From positions 1 to 64,000 of the forward strand of contig CAKQRE010000003.1 of the NCBI GenBank assembly GCA_934271265.1: a stretch of DNA of 64,000 bases, written 5' to 3'. Origin of the DNA: an uncultured Clostridia bacterium. Its GTDB lineage: Bacteria > Bacillota > Clostridia > Christensenellales > Borkfalkiaceae. Positions 1 to 8,368 of the stretch are shown here, in pieces (within the stretch, counting starts at the first letter, position 1; each line of letters opens with the position of its first letter). The translations under genes were made by a program, and so were the position numbers. The notes under the pieces were generated by a model. It searched no databases and was not told where the DNA came from. It saw only the letters and a program-made list of their open reading frames with translations.

Positions 1-103
1 GAAGCCGTACTTCCTTCGTACAGCAAGCGAGTATTTGCCGGAAGATACGGAAAAGGCACGGCTAAGGCTTAACCAATCCGAATTTTTCCCGGCTACAGAA
101 GGA

Positions 104-258
104 AAAACGGACTCGGAAAGCAGTTGTCTCCTCTTCGAAAAAGAAAAGCGGTTACCCGAAAGAATGCATTATGTTTGCGGAGAAAACGGACTCGGAAATC
201 AGTTGTCTCCTCTTCGAAAAGAAAAGCGGTTATCCGAAAGAATGAATTTCGTTTGCAG
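104..258. repeat. 79-bp tandem duplication
   Basis: Two head-to-tail copies (about 104-182 and 183-258) differ by a few substitutions and a one-base indel. Both begin AAAACGGACTCGGAAA and both contain CAGTTGTCTCCTCTTCGAAAA. The function is unknown, and the copies account for the spurious open frames here. Confidence 0.85.
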
Positions 259-322
259 AAAATACGCCTTGAGACCTCTCGGCGGTGCCACCGAAGGGCA
301 AAACATAATGAAAGCCTTTCTT

Positions 323-415
323 AGATTCTTCCTGAGCCCGTCAGGCGGGTCGGGTCAGAATGACAAGAAAGGCTGGGTCAGAATGACAAGAAAGGCGGGT
401 CAGAATGACAAAACG
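323..415. repeat. GGGTCAGAATGACAAGAAAGG repeat block
   Basis: An AGATTCTT box is followed by GTCAGGCGGGTCGGGTCAGAATGAC, and then GGGTCAGAATGACAA recurs three times at about 22-bp spacing. The same core appears in the tandem array at 34.9-35.3 kb, so this is a dispersed intergenic repeat family in this genome. Confidence 0.8.
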
Positions 416-532
416 ATATGGCTTTCCCCATCGGGGAATAAATTTTTTAAGGCGAAAAACGATTTTCGCCGCAAAAAAGTCAGCGATAACGAATGCCGAG
501 CCTACAACCTTTTGTTACGGATCTTCTTTTTC

Positions 533-561
533 TTGACGAAAAGATTCGGATGGGGTATAAT
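533..561 (+). promoter_or_regulatory. Promoter of the AraC gene
   Basis: TTGACG at 533-538 and TATAAT at 556-561 are separated by 17 bp. Transcription should begin near 568, giving a leader of about 33 nt before the ATG at 601. Confidence 0.75.
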
Positions 562-600
562 ATTCCGGAAACGAGGTAAAAAGGGAATAGGGATGCCGAA

Positions 601-1602
601 ATGAATAAACGACTTCTCGAAATGCTTTCTCCCGTTACGGAGGAAGAGAAAAAAATACTGAGCGGCGCGCCCATCGACAAATCGCTCTATACCGACGAAA
701 AGGGCTTTACCGTGCAGGCAAGCAAAATGCTTACGGGGGAAAAACTGATCGATATCAGACTTCACACCCGTTTTGTCGACTTTCCGAAACACAGGCACAA
801 TTATTTCGAGATGATTTACATGTGCAACGGGGAAACGACGCACAGGATCAACGGCTCAGATCCGGTCGTGCTGAAAGAGGGCGGGCTTCTCCTTCTCGGC
901 ATGAATGCCGTACACGAAGTCGCAAAAGCCGGCAGAGAGGATATTGCCGTTAATTTTATCATCAAGCCGGAATTTTTCAATTCCACCCTCGAGATCGTCG
1001 GGTACGGCAACGCCATTTATCGCAGCATTCTTTCCGAACTTTCGCGTGGGGGAGCGGGCGGGTTTCTCCTGTTTAACGTGCAGGGGGTACTTCCCGTGCA
1101 GAATCTGGCGGAAAACCTGATCTGGTCGTTTTTATATGAGAAAAATTCGTCGTGTTTCAGACAGAACGTCACCATGGGGCTCTTGTTTTCGGAATTGACG
1201 GACGCCTCGGAAACCTTTGTGAAAAGCGATCTTTCCGGAGATATCGAAAGCGAAATTTCTTTAAAAACCGCGCGTTATATCGAAAATTCTTATGCCGAAG
1301 CGAAACTTTCCGACCTGGCGCTTAAGTGTAATTTATCCGTCGTTGCGCTGAGTAAGCTCATAAAAAAGAGCACGGGAGAGACGTTTAAGGATCTTTTACA
1401 GAAAAAAAGGCTGCGTGAAGCGGAAAAACTTATCCGCAACAGCGATATTCCCGTCACGGAGATCATCTATTCCGTCGGATACGAAAATACGAATTTTTTC
1501 TATCGGTTGTTCCGCGAGAGCTACGGGTGTTCCCCTAAGGAATACAGGAGAAAAAACGGTTGTAAAAATAGATATGATCCGTTGTTGCAATCGGATAAAT
1601 AA
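601..1602 (+). CDS. AraC-family transcriptional regulator, probably of rhaA
   Basis: This 333-aa protein is a cytoplasmic DNA-binding regulator. The N-terminal half (about residues 40-150) looks like a cupin sugar-sensing domain: the FPKHRHNYFEMIY segment is typical of the AraC cupin. The C-terminal ~100 residues form the double helix-turn-helix, with LSDLALKCNLSVVALSKLIK as the first HTH and VTEIIYSVGYENTNFFYRLF followed by PKEYRR as the classic second half. It starts at ATG 601, downstream of AAGGGAATAGGGA. It lies just upstream of L-rhamnose isomerase, whose promoter begins inside the last codons of this gene, so control of rhaA by rhamnose is a reasonable inference. The effector cannot be read from the sequence. 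Confidence 0.9.
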   Translation: MNKRLLEMLSPVTEEEKKILSGAPIDKSLYTDEKGFTVQASKMLTGEKLIDIRLHTRFVDFPKHRHNYFEMIYMCNGETTHRINGSDPVVLKEGGLLLLGMNAVHEVAKAGREDIAVNFIIKPEFFNSTLEIVGYGNAIYRSILSELSRGGAGGFLLFNVQGVLPVQNLAENLIWSFLYEKNSSCFRQNVTMGLLFSELTDASETFVKSDLSGDIESEISLKTARYIENSYAEAKLSDLALKCNLSVVALSKLIKKSTGETFKDLLQKKRLREAEKLIRNSDIPVTEIIYSVGYENTNFFYRLFRESYGCSPKEYRRKNGCKNRYDPLLQSDK

Positions 1603-1613
1603 TCGTGTATAAT
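1585..1613 (+). promoter_or_regulatory. rhaA promoter
   Basis: TTGCAA at 1585-1590 and TATAAT at 1608-1613 with a 17-bp spacer. The -35 box lies inside the 3' end of the AraC gene, so rhaA can be expressed independently of it. Confidence 0.75.
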
Positions 1614-1701
1614 GAAAACGAACAAGCGGGCGTTTCTTTTGTCGGATCATCGGCGGAAATCCCCGCAATAAATAAGGGGCGAAACCCCACGGAGAAGAAT
1701 T

Positions 1702-2964
1702 ATGGATAAAATTACCAAAGGTTATGAGGTAGCGAAAGAGTATTACGCAAAATACGGCGTAGACGTTGACAAAGCGATCGAGCTTTGCGACGCCGTTCCT
1801 CTGTCCATTCATTGCTGGCAGGGTGACGACGTAGGAGGATTCGAAAAGAAGGGAGGCGCGCTCAGCGGCGGTATTCAGGCAACCGGAAATTATCCCGGCA
1901 AGGCGAGAACCCCCGAAGAACTTCGCGCCGATCTCGAAGTCGTGCTGAAACATCTTCCCGGCGAAAAGAAGATCAATATCCACGCGAGCTATCTCGAAGC
2001 GGATAAATTTGTAGACAGAAACGAGATCGAACCCGAACACTTCGCAAAGTGGGCGGACTGGGCTGTTAAAAACGGTCTCGGCATCGATTTCAACCCCACG
2101 TATTTCTCTCATCCGCTTTCCGATCGCGGAACTCTTTCCGCCGGCGACGAAAACGTGAGAAAATTCTGGATCGAGCACGGCATCCGTTGCCGTAAGATCG
2201 GCGGTTATTTTGCCGAAAAAACGGGTAAGACCTGCGTGATCAACCACTGGACGCCCGACGGTGACAAGGAATTCCCCGTGGATACCCTTTCTCCGAGACT
2301 TCGCCTGAAAGATTCTTACGATCAGATCTTCGCGGCAACCGAAAACGTGAAGGGCGTTATGGACGGTATCGAATCGAAAGTGTTCGGCATCGGTCTTGAA
2401 AGCTACACGGTCGGCTCTCACGAATTCTGCATGGGTTACGTGATGAAGAAGAACAGCGACCACATCATGCTTACGCTTGACTGCGGTCACTATCATCCCA
2501 CCGAAGTCGTTTCGGCGAAACTCGGCGCGATCTATGCGTTTGCCGATCACTGCCTGCTTCACGTTTCCCGCCCCGTCAGATGGGACAGCGATCACGTGGT
2601 CTGCTATGACGACGAGCTGAAAGCCATTATGGACGAGCTTGTGAGACTTGGCAAACTGAACGATACCTATATCGCTACCGACTATTTCGACGCGTCCATC
2701 AACCGCATCGCGGCATGGCTGATCGGTCTTCGCAATACGAGAAAAGCGATGCTTGCTTCTCTTCTTACCCCTGTCGACATGCTCAAGAAAATGGAAGCGG
2801 AAGGAGACAACACGTCTCGTCTTGCGTTCACGCAGGAATTCAAAACGGCTCCCGTCGGGCTTGTGTGGGATTACTACTGCGCGAAGAAGGGCGTCGGCGT
2901 AGAACTCGACTGGCTCGAAGACGTTAAGAATTACGAAAAGAAGATCCTTGCGGAAAGAAAGTAA
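1702..2964 (+). CDS. rhaA: L-rhamnose isomerase
   Basis: RhaA (420 aa, full length for the family) interconverts L-rhamnose and L-rhamnulose in the cytoplasm, the first step of rhamnose catabolism. The protein matches the family throughout, including the opening VPLSIHCWQGDDVGGFE, the INIHASYLE strand, FNPTYFSHP, and the metal-site segments around MLTLDCGHYHPTEV and VRWDSDHVV. The start ATG follows GGAGAAG. A strong terminator directly follows, so the gene is monocistronic. No rhamnulokinase or rhamnulose-phosphate aldolase is nearby, so the rest of the pathway must be encoded elsewhere if it exists. The adjacent AraC protein is the likely regulator. Confidence 0.96.
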   Translation: MDKITKGYEVAKEYYAKYGVDVDKAIELCDAVPLSIHCWQGDDVGGFEKKGGALSGGIQATGNYPGKARTPEELRADLEVVLKHLPGEKKINIHASYLEADKFVDRNEIEPEHFAKWADWAVKNGLGIDFNPTYFSHPLSDRGTLSAGDENVRKFWIEHGIRCRKIGGYFAEKTGKTCVINHWTPDGDKEFPVDTLSPRLRLKDSYDQIFAATENVKGVMDGIESKVFGIGLESYTVGSHEFCMGYVMKKNSDHIMLTLDCGHYHPTEVVSAKLGAIYAFADHCLLHVSRPVRWDSDHVVCYDDELKAIMDELVRLGKLNDTYIATDYFDASINRIAAWLIGLRNTRKAMLASLLTPVDMLKKMEAEGDNTSRLAFTQEFKTAPVGLVWDYYCAKKGVGVELDWLEDVKNYEKKILAERK

Positions 2965-2995
2965 TTTTTCCGATTCCGCAGAAATCCGGATAAAA

Positions 2996-3037
2996 GAAAA
3001 CGGAAGGGACAGAGCGATCTGTCTCTTCCGTTTTTTT
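2996..3037 (+). terminator. rhaA terminator
   Basis: AACGGAAG and CTTCCGTT arms enclose a GGACAGAGCGATCTGTC stem, followed by seven T residues. Confidence 0.85.
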
Positions 3038-3049
3038 CGGTAAGGGAAA

Positions 3050-3127
3050 TTAATAAAACCCCGGCGTTTGTCGTCACCGATTCGGGCTTGTTGCCGAAAA
3101 CAGGCGGTGAAAGCAATATGCCGGGGT
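3050..3127 (-). terminator. Long hairpin terminating the yggS-sepF transcript
   Basis: ACCCCGGC at 3058-3065 pairs with GCCGGGGT at 3120-3127, with an inner TCACCG/CGGTGA stem. On the minus strand the hairpin is followed by TTTTATTA. It lies 22 bp past the sepF stop. Confidence 0.5.
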
Positions 3128-3149
3128 CGTTTGTTATCCGTGTGCCGGG

Positions 3150-3539
3150 TCAGTTTGTGCGGACGCCGCTCGGCGTGATGATATAAATATCCTTTTCGAT
3201 CACGCCCATATTTCCGTTGATCGCGTACAGCGCGCCGGAAAGAAGATCGATCACCCGTTGCGCGGTACTTTCCGATAACTCGGTCAGATAAACGATCGCG
3301 GGTTTGCCCGCAAGCAAACCGTCGATCACGTCGGCGACTTCGTCGTAAGACTTCGGGTGATACATATCGATCGTATTTTTCGAGTTATCGTTTTCCTGTT
3401 GCGTCGTCTGCGATTCCCGCGTTTTCGCATGGCGGGAAGAGCGCGGCGCTTTCTGTTTCGATTTTTCCGCAAGTTCATCCGGTTTTCCGGATCCGTCTTC
3501 CTTGTTGTTTCCTTTGGTAATAAAATCAAAAAAATTCAT
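3150..3539 (-). CDS. sepF: Cell division protein SepF
   Basis: SepF (129 aa) polymerises into rings that bundle FtsZ and tether it to the membrane in Gram-positive cells. The C-terminal domain from about residue 60 is typical: SYDEVADVIDGLLAGKPAIV, then LTELSESTAQRVIDLLSGAL and NGNMGVIEKDIYIITP. The first residues, MNFFDFIT, could act as the short amphipathic membrane anchor, and a charged, low-complexity linker joins the two parts. It starts at ATG 3539 after a GGGGGTGAT site. It lies 67 bp downstream of yggS in the classic yggS-sepF order of the Bacillota division cluster, although ftsZ is not in the window. Confidence 0.93.
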   Translation of the reverse strand: MNFFDFITKGNNKEDGSGKPDELAEKSKQKAPRSSRHAKTRESQTTQQENDNSKNTIDMYHPKSYDEVADVIDGLLAGKPAIVYLTELSESTAQRVIDLLSGALYAINGNMGVIEKDIYIITPSGVRTN

Positions 3540-3606
3540 GAGATCACCCCCGTTCTGAATTTTGCCGGCAAGAAATGCCGTAGTTCCGTTTTAATTGATA
3601 TACAGG

Positions 3607-4290
3607 TTATATGCAAGCGGAAACCGTCCGTTTTCCGAACAGCCCCGTGCCGATACGAACCATATTACTTCCGTGTTTTACCGCAAGTTTATAATCGCCC
3701 GTCATGCCCATGGAAAGGGTATTCAGACTTTCGCAATCTTCTTTCAGTTTGTCGTAAAGCGCGCGCGTTTTGTCTGCTAAGGCGGACAGCAGGCTTTCGT
3801 CTTCCGTTTCGGGAAGCATTGCCATTATGCCGGTAAGTTTTAATTCTTTTTGCCCGATAATCGACTTATAAAGGGAGATCGCATCCGAAAATGCCGCGCC
3901 TGTTTTCGAGGTTTCCTCTCCGGAATTGATTTCGAGCATCACGCATTGGCGGACGCCGAGTTTTCCCGCAAAACTTCCGATCGCGCGGGCGAGTTCGGGG
4001 GAAGAAACGGAATCGATGCAGTCCGCTTTTCCGACGACGTATTTCAGCTTGTTCTCCTGAAGCGTTCCGATAAAGTGTTTTTCGCAAGGGGAGTAAAGGG
4101 AAAATTTATCGCGGAATTCCTGCGCCCGGTTTTCGCCGATCGCCGTAACGCCGAGGGCGATCGCTTCGTTGATCCTTCCGACGTCCACGAATTTCGTGGC
4201 GGCGAGAAGGGTTATTTTTTCGCCGCGGTCGTTTCCGCGGGAAAGGATCTCCTTGATCTCGTTGAAATTTTTTTCTAAATCTTCCGTCAT
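3607..4290 (-). CDS. yggS: YggS-family PLP homeostasis protein
   Basis: This 227-aa single-domain protein has an alanine-racemase-like N-terminal barrel fold. It binds pyridoxal phosphate and helps maintain vitamin B6 and amino-acid balance; no catalytic reaction is firmly known for the family. The PLP lysine is K33 in LLAATKFV. Other family signatures are IGENRAQEF, HFIGTLQENKLKYV and the phosphate-binding GSNMVRIGTGLFG near the C-terminus. The open frame extends upstream, but the ATG at 4290 is preceded by AGAGGAGATCC and gives the normal family length, so I choose it. It sits between the SRP RNA and sepF on the same strand and is probably cotranscribed with sepF. Confidence 0.93.
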   Translation of the reverse strand: MTEDLEKNFNEIKEILSRGNDRGEKITLLAATKFVDVGRINEAIALGVTAIGENRAQEFRDKFSLYSPCEKHFIGTLQENKLKYVVGKADCIDSVSSPELARAIGSFAGKLGVRQCVMLEINSGEETSKTGAAFSDAISLYKSIIGQKELKLTGIMAMLPETEDESLLSALADKTRALYDKLKEDCESLNTLSMGMTGDYKLAVKHGSNMVRIGTGLFGKRTVSACI

Positions 4291-4410
4291 GGCGGATCTC
4301 CTCTGGAATATCGGCTGAAAATTTCCGGAATCGCTTTGGAAAAATCGATTTTCCGTAAGGGAAAAAGGGGACAGGCGCGAAAATGCGTCCGTCCCGAACT
4401 CTTCAAAAAA

Positions 4411-4676
4411 ACTGCGCAGCTCTCTTCGACGCGTCATACCGAAGCGGAAATGCGGCAGGTCGCTCCTGCAAAGCACCCCTATGGCACACAGACTTGACCG
4501 CTTAGTGCTGCTATATCCCTATCCTGACACGGTTCACGGCGGTCTGTTGCATAAGACCTTGTTATCATCACGCCTTACCTCACGCAGCCGACCATACGGC
4601 GGGCCTCGGAGAGCATTCAGCCTTGCTATAGCGGATTGCAAGTTCAGGGCACCGCTGACTCCCCGCTTAGCGCAGT
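4411..4676 (-). ncRNA. ffs: Signal recognition particle RNA, large bacterial type
   Basis: This RNA is the scaffold of the SRP that delivers membrane proteins with Ffh. On the minus strand the diagnostic domain-IV hairpin reads GTCAGG-ATAGGGA-TATAGCAGC, flanked by pairing arms AGACCGC and GCGGTCAAGTCT. The ends are set by complementary ACTGCGC (4676-4670) and GCGCAGT (4417-4411), followed immediately by a T run that can terminate transcription. At 266 nt it matches the long Bacillus/Clostridia form, which has an Alu domain. A promoter lies at the right distance upstream. Confidence 0.93.
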
Positions 4677-4682
4677 AATAAC

Positions 4683-4711
4683 ATTCTATACCATTTTCAA
4701 AAAAAATGCAA
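4683..4711 (-). promoter_or_regulatory. SRP RNA promoter
   Basis: On the minus strand, TTGCAT at 4711-4706 and TAGAAT at 4688-4683 have a 17-bp spacer. The predicted start falls at about 4676, matching the RNA 5' end defined by pairing. Confidence 0.75.
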
Positions 4712-4740
4712 CTCATTTTGCGGTATTTTTATCAAATCGC

Positions 4741-4769
4741 TTTACTTAAACGGAATTTTTTGTTAAACT
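4741..4769 (+). promoter_or_regulatory. Promoter of the ileS leader
   Basis: TTTACT at 4741-4746 and TAAACT at 4764-4769 with a 17-bp spacer. It lies divergent to the SRP RNA promoter and upstream of the T-box leader. Confidence 0.5.
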
Positions 4770-4789
4770 ATAGGGGAAAAGAGAATAGA

Positions 4790-5165
4790 AAGGCTATGAC
4801 GGAAACAAGTCGGCGTGCGAAAGCGTTTCACAGAGAGTCGGGAAAGGGGTTCTGCCCCGGGCTGAAAACCGATAACGGCGCGCGCGTTGCGAAAGGGCGG
4901 TTCTTTCGCTGCCGCATAAGGCGGCAACGGTATCCTTCCCGAGCCGAAAGACCGAAAGGGGATTTTTTCTCCGGCGTAAGTCTTTCCGTTTCCCGCGTCA
5001 AGGGGTAATAAGAGGTGATCCGACCGAAAGCCGCGACAGGCTGTCGGACCGACGCGAACGGCGCGATCGGGGGATCTCAATCGGAGTGGTACCGCGGGTC
5101 TTTCCGTCTCCCTTGTCCGCCCGGCGTAATACGCCTTTGCGGGTTCGGGGCGGGAAGGCTTTTTC
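4790..5165 (+). promoter_or_regulatory. T-box leader of ileS
   Basis: The leader senses uncharged tRNA and prevents termination when it binds. The T-box core GAGTGGTACCGCGG lies at 5084-5097. Upstream, AGAGAG followed by a TCGG...GCTGAAAACCGA arm (about 4842-4875) matches conserved stem I elements. A terminator stem at 5111-5158 (CCTT-TCCGCCC with GGGCGGG-AAGG) ends in CTTTTT. An isoleucine ATC at 4932-4934 is a possible specifier, but I cannot place the specifier loop with certainty. The downstream gene makes tRNA-Ile the expected ligand. Confidence 0.9.
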
Positions 5166-5230
5166 AATCACGGAACCCTTACGGTTCTCTGAAAAAAATG
5201 ATTCGCAAATACTTACAATCGGAGGTTGTC

Positions 5231-8200
5231 ATGTATCGCAAAGTAGATCCTTCTCTCGATTTTAACGGCAGAGAAAAGGAAGTTATCGAATTCTGGAATA
5301 AAAACGGGATCTTCGAAGAGAGCATCGAAGAGAACGAAGGACACGAGGAGTTTACTTTTTACGACGGTCCGCCGACGGCGAACGGAAAGCCGCACATCGG
5401 GCACGTTTTAACGCGCGTGATGAAAGATATCATTCCCCGTTATCAGACGATGAAGGGAAAGCACGTTCTCAGAAAGGCGGGCTGGGATACGCACGGGCTG
5501 CCGGTGGAGCTCGAGATCGAAAAGAAACTCGGGCTTGACGGTAAGCAGGATATCGAAAAATACGGGATCGAGCCGTTTATCAACGAATGCAAGAAGTCGG
5601 TGTGGAAATATACCGACGAATGGAAAAAGATGAGCGATCGTCTCGGATATTGGGTGGACATGGATCATCCTTACGTCACGTATGACGACAACTATATCGA
5701 ATCGGTCTGGTGGGCACTGAAAACAATTCACGAAAAGGGATTGTTGTATAAGGGATATAAGATCGTTCCCTATTGCCCGCGCTGCGGAACGGCGCTTTCT
5801 TCCCACGAAGTGGCGCAGGGATATAAGGTCGTAAAAGAAAAGTCCGTATTCGTCAAATTCAAAAAGAAAGGGGAAGAGAATACGTACTTCCTCGTGTGGA
5901 CGACGACCCCCTGGACCCTTTCCTCCAACGTGGCTCTCTGCATGCACCCCGATTACGACTATGCGGAAATCAGAACGGAGAGCGGCAATTACATTTTAGC
6001 CGAGGCTCTCGTTCCGACCCTTTTCGACGAGTACGAGGTCGTTTCCCGCAAAAAGGGGAAAGATTACGAATACTGCGAATACGAACCCATGTATCCCTAT
6101 GCGCTCGGAACGTTTAAGGAAAAGGCTTATTACGTGACAAACGACACTTACGTTACTCTGTCCGACGGAACCGGCATCGTTCACATTGCGCCCGCGTTCG
6201 GTGAGGACGACTCGAACGTAGGGAAAAAATATAACCTTCCTTTCGTGAAACTCGTGGACGAACGAGGGAAATTCGTCGACGCGGTCGAACCCTACAAAGG
6301 CATGTTCGTAAAAGATGCCGATAAGTTTATTATCAAAGATTTGAAAGAGGCGGGTATTCTCTTTAAAGACGAGCTTTACGAGCACAGCTATCCTTTCTGC
6401 TGGCGTTGCAATACCCCGCTTCTGTACTATGCGAGAAGTTCGTGGTTCATCCGCACGACGGCGATCAAAGATCAGCTGATCGCCTCGAATAAATCGGTCA
6501 ACTGGATGCCCGAAACGATCGGAACGGGCAGAATGGGTAACTTCCTCGAGAACGTGATCGACTGGGGGCTTTCCCGCGAACGTTACTGGGGTACCCCTCT
6601 TCCGGTCTGGGTGTGCGAAGATTGCGGCGAGATCCACGTGATGGGCAGCAAGGCGGAACTGAAGGAAAAGTGCGGCATCGAAGGGGATATCGAATTGCAT
6701 CGTCCCTATATCGATAAGCCGACCTGCAAATGCGAAAAATGCGGCGGCACGATGAAGAGGGTGAAAGAGGTGATCGACTGCTGGTTCGATTCCGGCTCCA
6801 TGCCTTTCGCGCAGTATCACTATCCGTTTGAAAACAAAGAGCTTTTCGAAAAGCATTTCCCCGCGGACTTTATTTCCGAAGCCGTCGATCAGACGAGAGG
6901 ATGGTTCTATACTCTTCTCACCATTTCCACGCTTTTGTTCGGAAAGGCTCCTTTCCGTAATTGTATCGTTCTCGGCCACGTAAACGATAAAAACGGCATC
7001 AAGATGTCCAAACACATCGGAAACGTGATCGACCCGTGGTCGGTACTCGACAAACAGGGCGCGGACGCCATCCGCTGGTATTTCTACACGAGCAGCGCGC
7101 CGTGGCTTCCCTCCCGTTTCTATCCCGAAGCGGTTTCGGAAGGGCAGAGGAAGTTTATGGGCACCCTGTGGAACACGTACGCGTTCTTCGTGCTCTATGC
7201 CGATATCGACGGTTACGATCCCTCGAAGTACGATCTGAAAGGTTGCCGGCTTTCTCTGATGGATCGGTGGGTGATCTCGAAACTGAACACCCTGGTAGAT
7301 ACCGTGGACAAAGGTCTTGCGGAATACAAAATTTTCGAAACGTCCCGCGCGATCGGCGATTTCGTGGACGAGCTTTCCAACTGGTACGTCCGTCGCGGCA
7401 GAGAACGTTATTGGGGGAAGGAGATGACGGAAGACAAGATCGCCGCCTATACGACCTTGTATACCGTTCTCGTTACTCTGTCGAAAGTCATCGCGCCGTA
7501 CGTCCCGTTCATTGCGGAGGAGATCTACCGCAATCTCGTTCCCGAATTTTATAAAGACGCTCCCGTTTCCGTACATCTTTGCAAATTCCCCGAAGCGGAC
7601 GAAACGATGATCGACAAAGAGCTCGAAGCGGGTATGGAAGACGTGCTCGAGATCGTTGCGCTCGGACGTGCGGCGAGAAACGGAAGCAATATCAAAAACC
7701 GCCAGCCGCTGAGCAAACTTTACGTGGCGGCGGACAGGAAGGTAAAACTTTCCGAAGGGCTTTACGAGATCGCCAGAGACGAACTCAACGTGAAAGAAGT
7801 GGAGATCCTCGACAATGCCTCCCGCTTCGTTACCTATAAAATCAAACCGCAGCTCAAGACCCTTGGACCGAAATACGGCGCAAAGCTCGGGCTGATCCGC
7901 AACTTCCTCGAAAATTGCAATGCGGAAGAAGTCGTTTCGACCGTCAAGGCGGGTAAAACGTATGTGGCGGATCTCGGCGGAGCGGAAGTCGAATTTACGC
8001 TGGACGATCTTCTGATCTCGAGCGAATCGGCAGAGGGCTACGTTTCCGAGAGCTCGGACGGATTGACCGTCGTGCTCGACGCTCATGTGACGGAAGAACT
8101 TCGCGTCGAGGGAATGGTGAGAGAACTCGTTTCCCGTATTCAGTCGATGAGAAAAGAAGCGGGCTTCGAAGTGACCGACCGCATCGAACTTTCTTATCTT

Positions 8201-8368
8201 GCGGACGGGCTCGCGGGAAAGGTCCTTGCGGGGAAGACCGCGGAGATCGGAGACAGCGTTCTCGCCATTTCCGTAAACGAAGGTCTGTTTGCGGGCGGCT
8301 ATGAGAAGAGTTTTGAGATCGGAGACGATCAGGTCACGTTGTCCGTCAGAAAGGTCGAAAAAGCATGA
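5231..8368 (+). CDS. ileS: Isoleucyl-tRNA synthetase, type 2
   Basis: IleRS (1045 aa) charges tRNA-Ile with isoleucine in the cytoplasm. The Rossmann fold carries HIGH at residues 55-58 and a KMSK loop (GIKMSKHIGN) near residue 592. A CP1 editing domain is inserted between them, and an anticodon-binding region follows. The length and the segments AGWDTHGLPVELEIEKKLG and YVTYDDNYIESVWWALKT resemble the long type-2 bacterial and eukaryotic IleRS rather than the usual Bacillus type. Type-2 enzymes are known for low sensitivity to mupirocin, so reduced sensitivity is an inference here. The frame opens upstream, but ATG 5231 follows GGAGG and lies past the T-box terminator. The stop overlaps the next gene by four bases (ATGA). 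Confidence 0.96.
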   Translation: MYRKVDPSLDFNGREKEVIEFWNKNGIFEESIEENEGHEEFTFYDGPPTANGKPHIGHVLTRVMKDIIPRYQTMKGKHVLRKAGWDTHGLPVELEIEKKLGLDGKQDIEKYGIEPFINECKKSVWKYTDEWKKMSDRLGYWVDMDHPYVTYDDNYIESVWWALKTIHEKGLLYKGYKIVPYCPRCGTALSSHEVAQGYKVVKEKSVFVKFKKKGEENTYFLVWTTTPWTLSSNVALCMHPDYDYAEIRTESGNYILAEALVPTLFDEYEVVSRKKGKDYEYCEYEPMYPYALGTFKEKAYYVTNDTYVTLSDGTGIVHIAPAFGEDDSNVGKKYNLPFVKLVDERGKFVDAVEPYKGMFVKDADKFIIKDLKEAGILFKDELYEHSYPFCWRCNTPLLYYARSSWFIRTTAIKDQLIASNKSVNWMPETIGTGRMGNFLENVIDWGLSRERYWGTPLPVWVCEDCGEIHVMGSKAELKEKCGIEGDIELHRPYIDKPTCKCEKCGGTMKRVKEVIDCWFDSGSMPFAQYHYPFENKELFEKHFPADFISEAVDQTRGWFYTLLTISTLLFGKAPFRNCIVLGHVNDKNGIKMSKHIGNVIDPWSVLDKQGADAIRWYFYTSSAPWLPSRFYPEAVSEGQRKFMGTLWNTYAFFVLYADIDGYDPSKYDLKGCRLSLMDRWVISKLNTLVDTVDKGLAEYKIFETSRAIGDFVDELSNWYVRRGRERYWGKEMTEDKIAAYTTLYTVLVTLSKVIAPYVPFIAEEIYRNLVPEFYKDAPVSVHLCKFPEADETMIDKELEAGMEDVLEIVALGRAARNGSNIKNRQPLSKLYVAADRKVKLSEGLYEIARDELNVKEVEILDNASRFVTYKIKPQLKTLGPKYGAKLGLIRNFLENCNAEEVVSTVKAGKTYVADLGGAEVEFTLDDLLISSESAEGYVSESSDGLTVVLDAHVTEELRVEGMVRELVSRIQSMRKEAGFEVTDRIELSYLADGLAGKVLAGKTAEIGDSVLAISVNEGLFAGGYEKSFEIGDDQVTLSVRKVEKA

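Larger units (their letters stand above)
1..532. other. Repeat-rich intergenic region, no convincing gene
   Basis: An open frame runs through much of this stretch on the plus strand (35-604), but its translation is low-complexity and arises from repeated DNA. It has no credible ribosome binding site and runs into the promoter of the next gene. The region holds a 79-bp tandem duplication and a GTCAGAATGAC repeat block, each listed separately. I see no RNA gene. Confidence 0.6.

Noticed and set aside
35..604. 189-codon open frame at the window start
   Set aside because: Its sequence comes from tandem and dispersed repeats, it has no ribosome site, and it overlaps the AraC promoter.
5996..8086. 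696-codon minus-strand frame
   Set aside because: Antisense shadow of ileS; no family signature.
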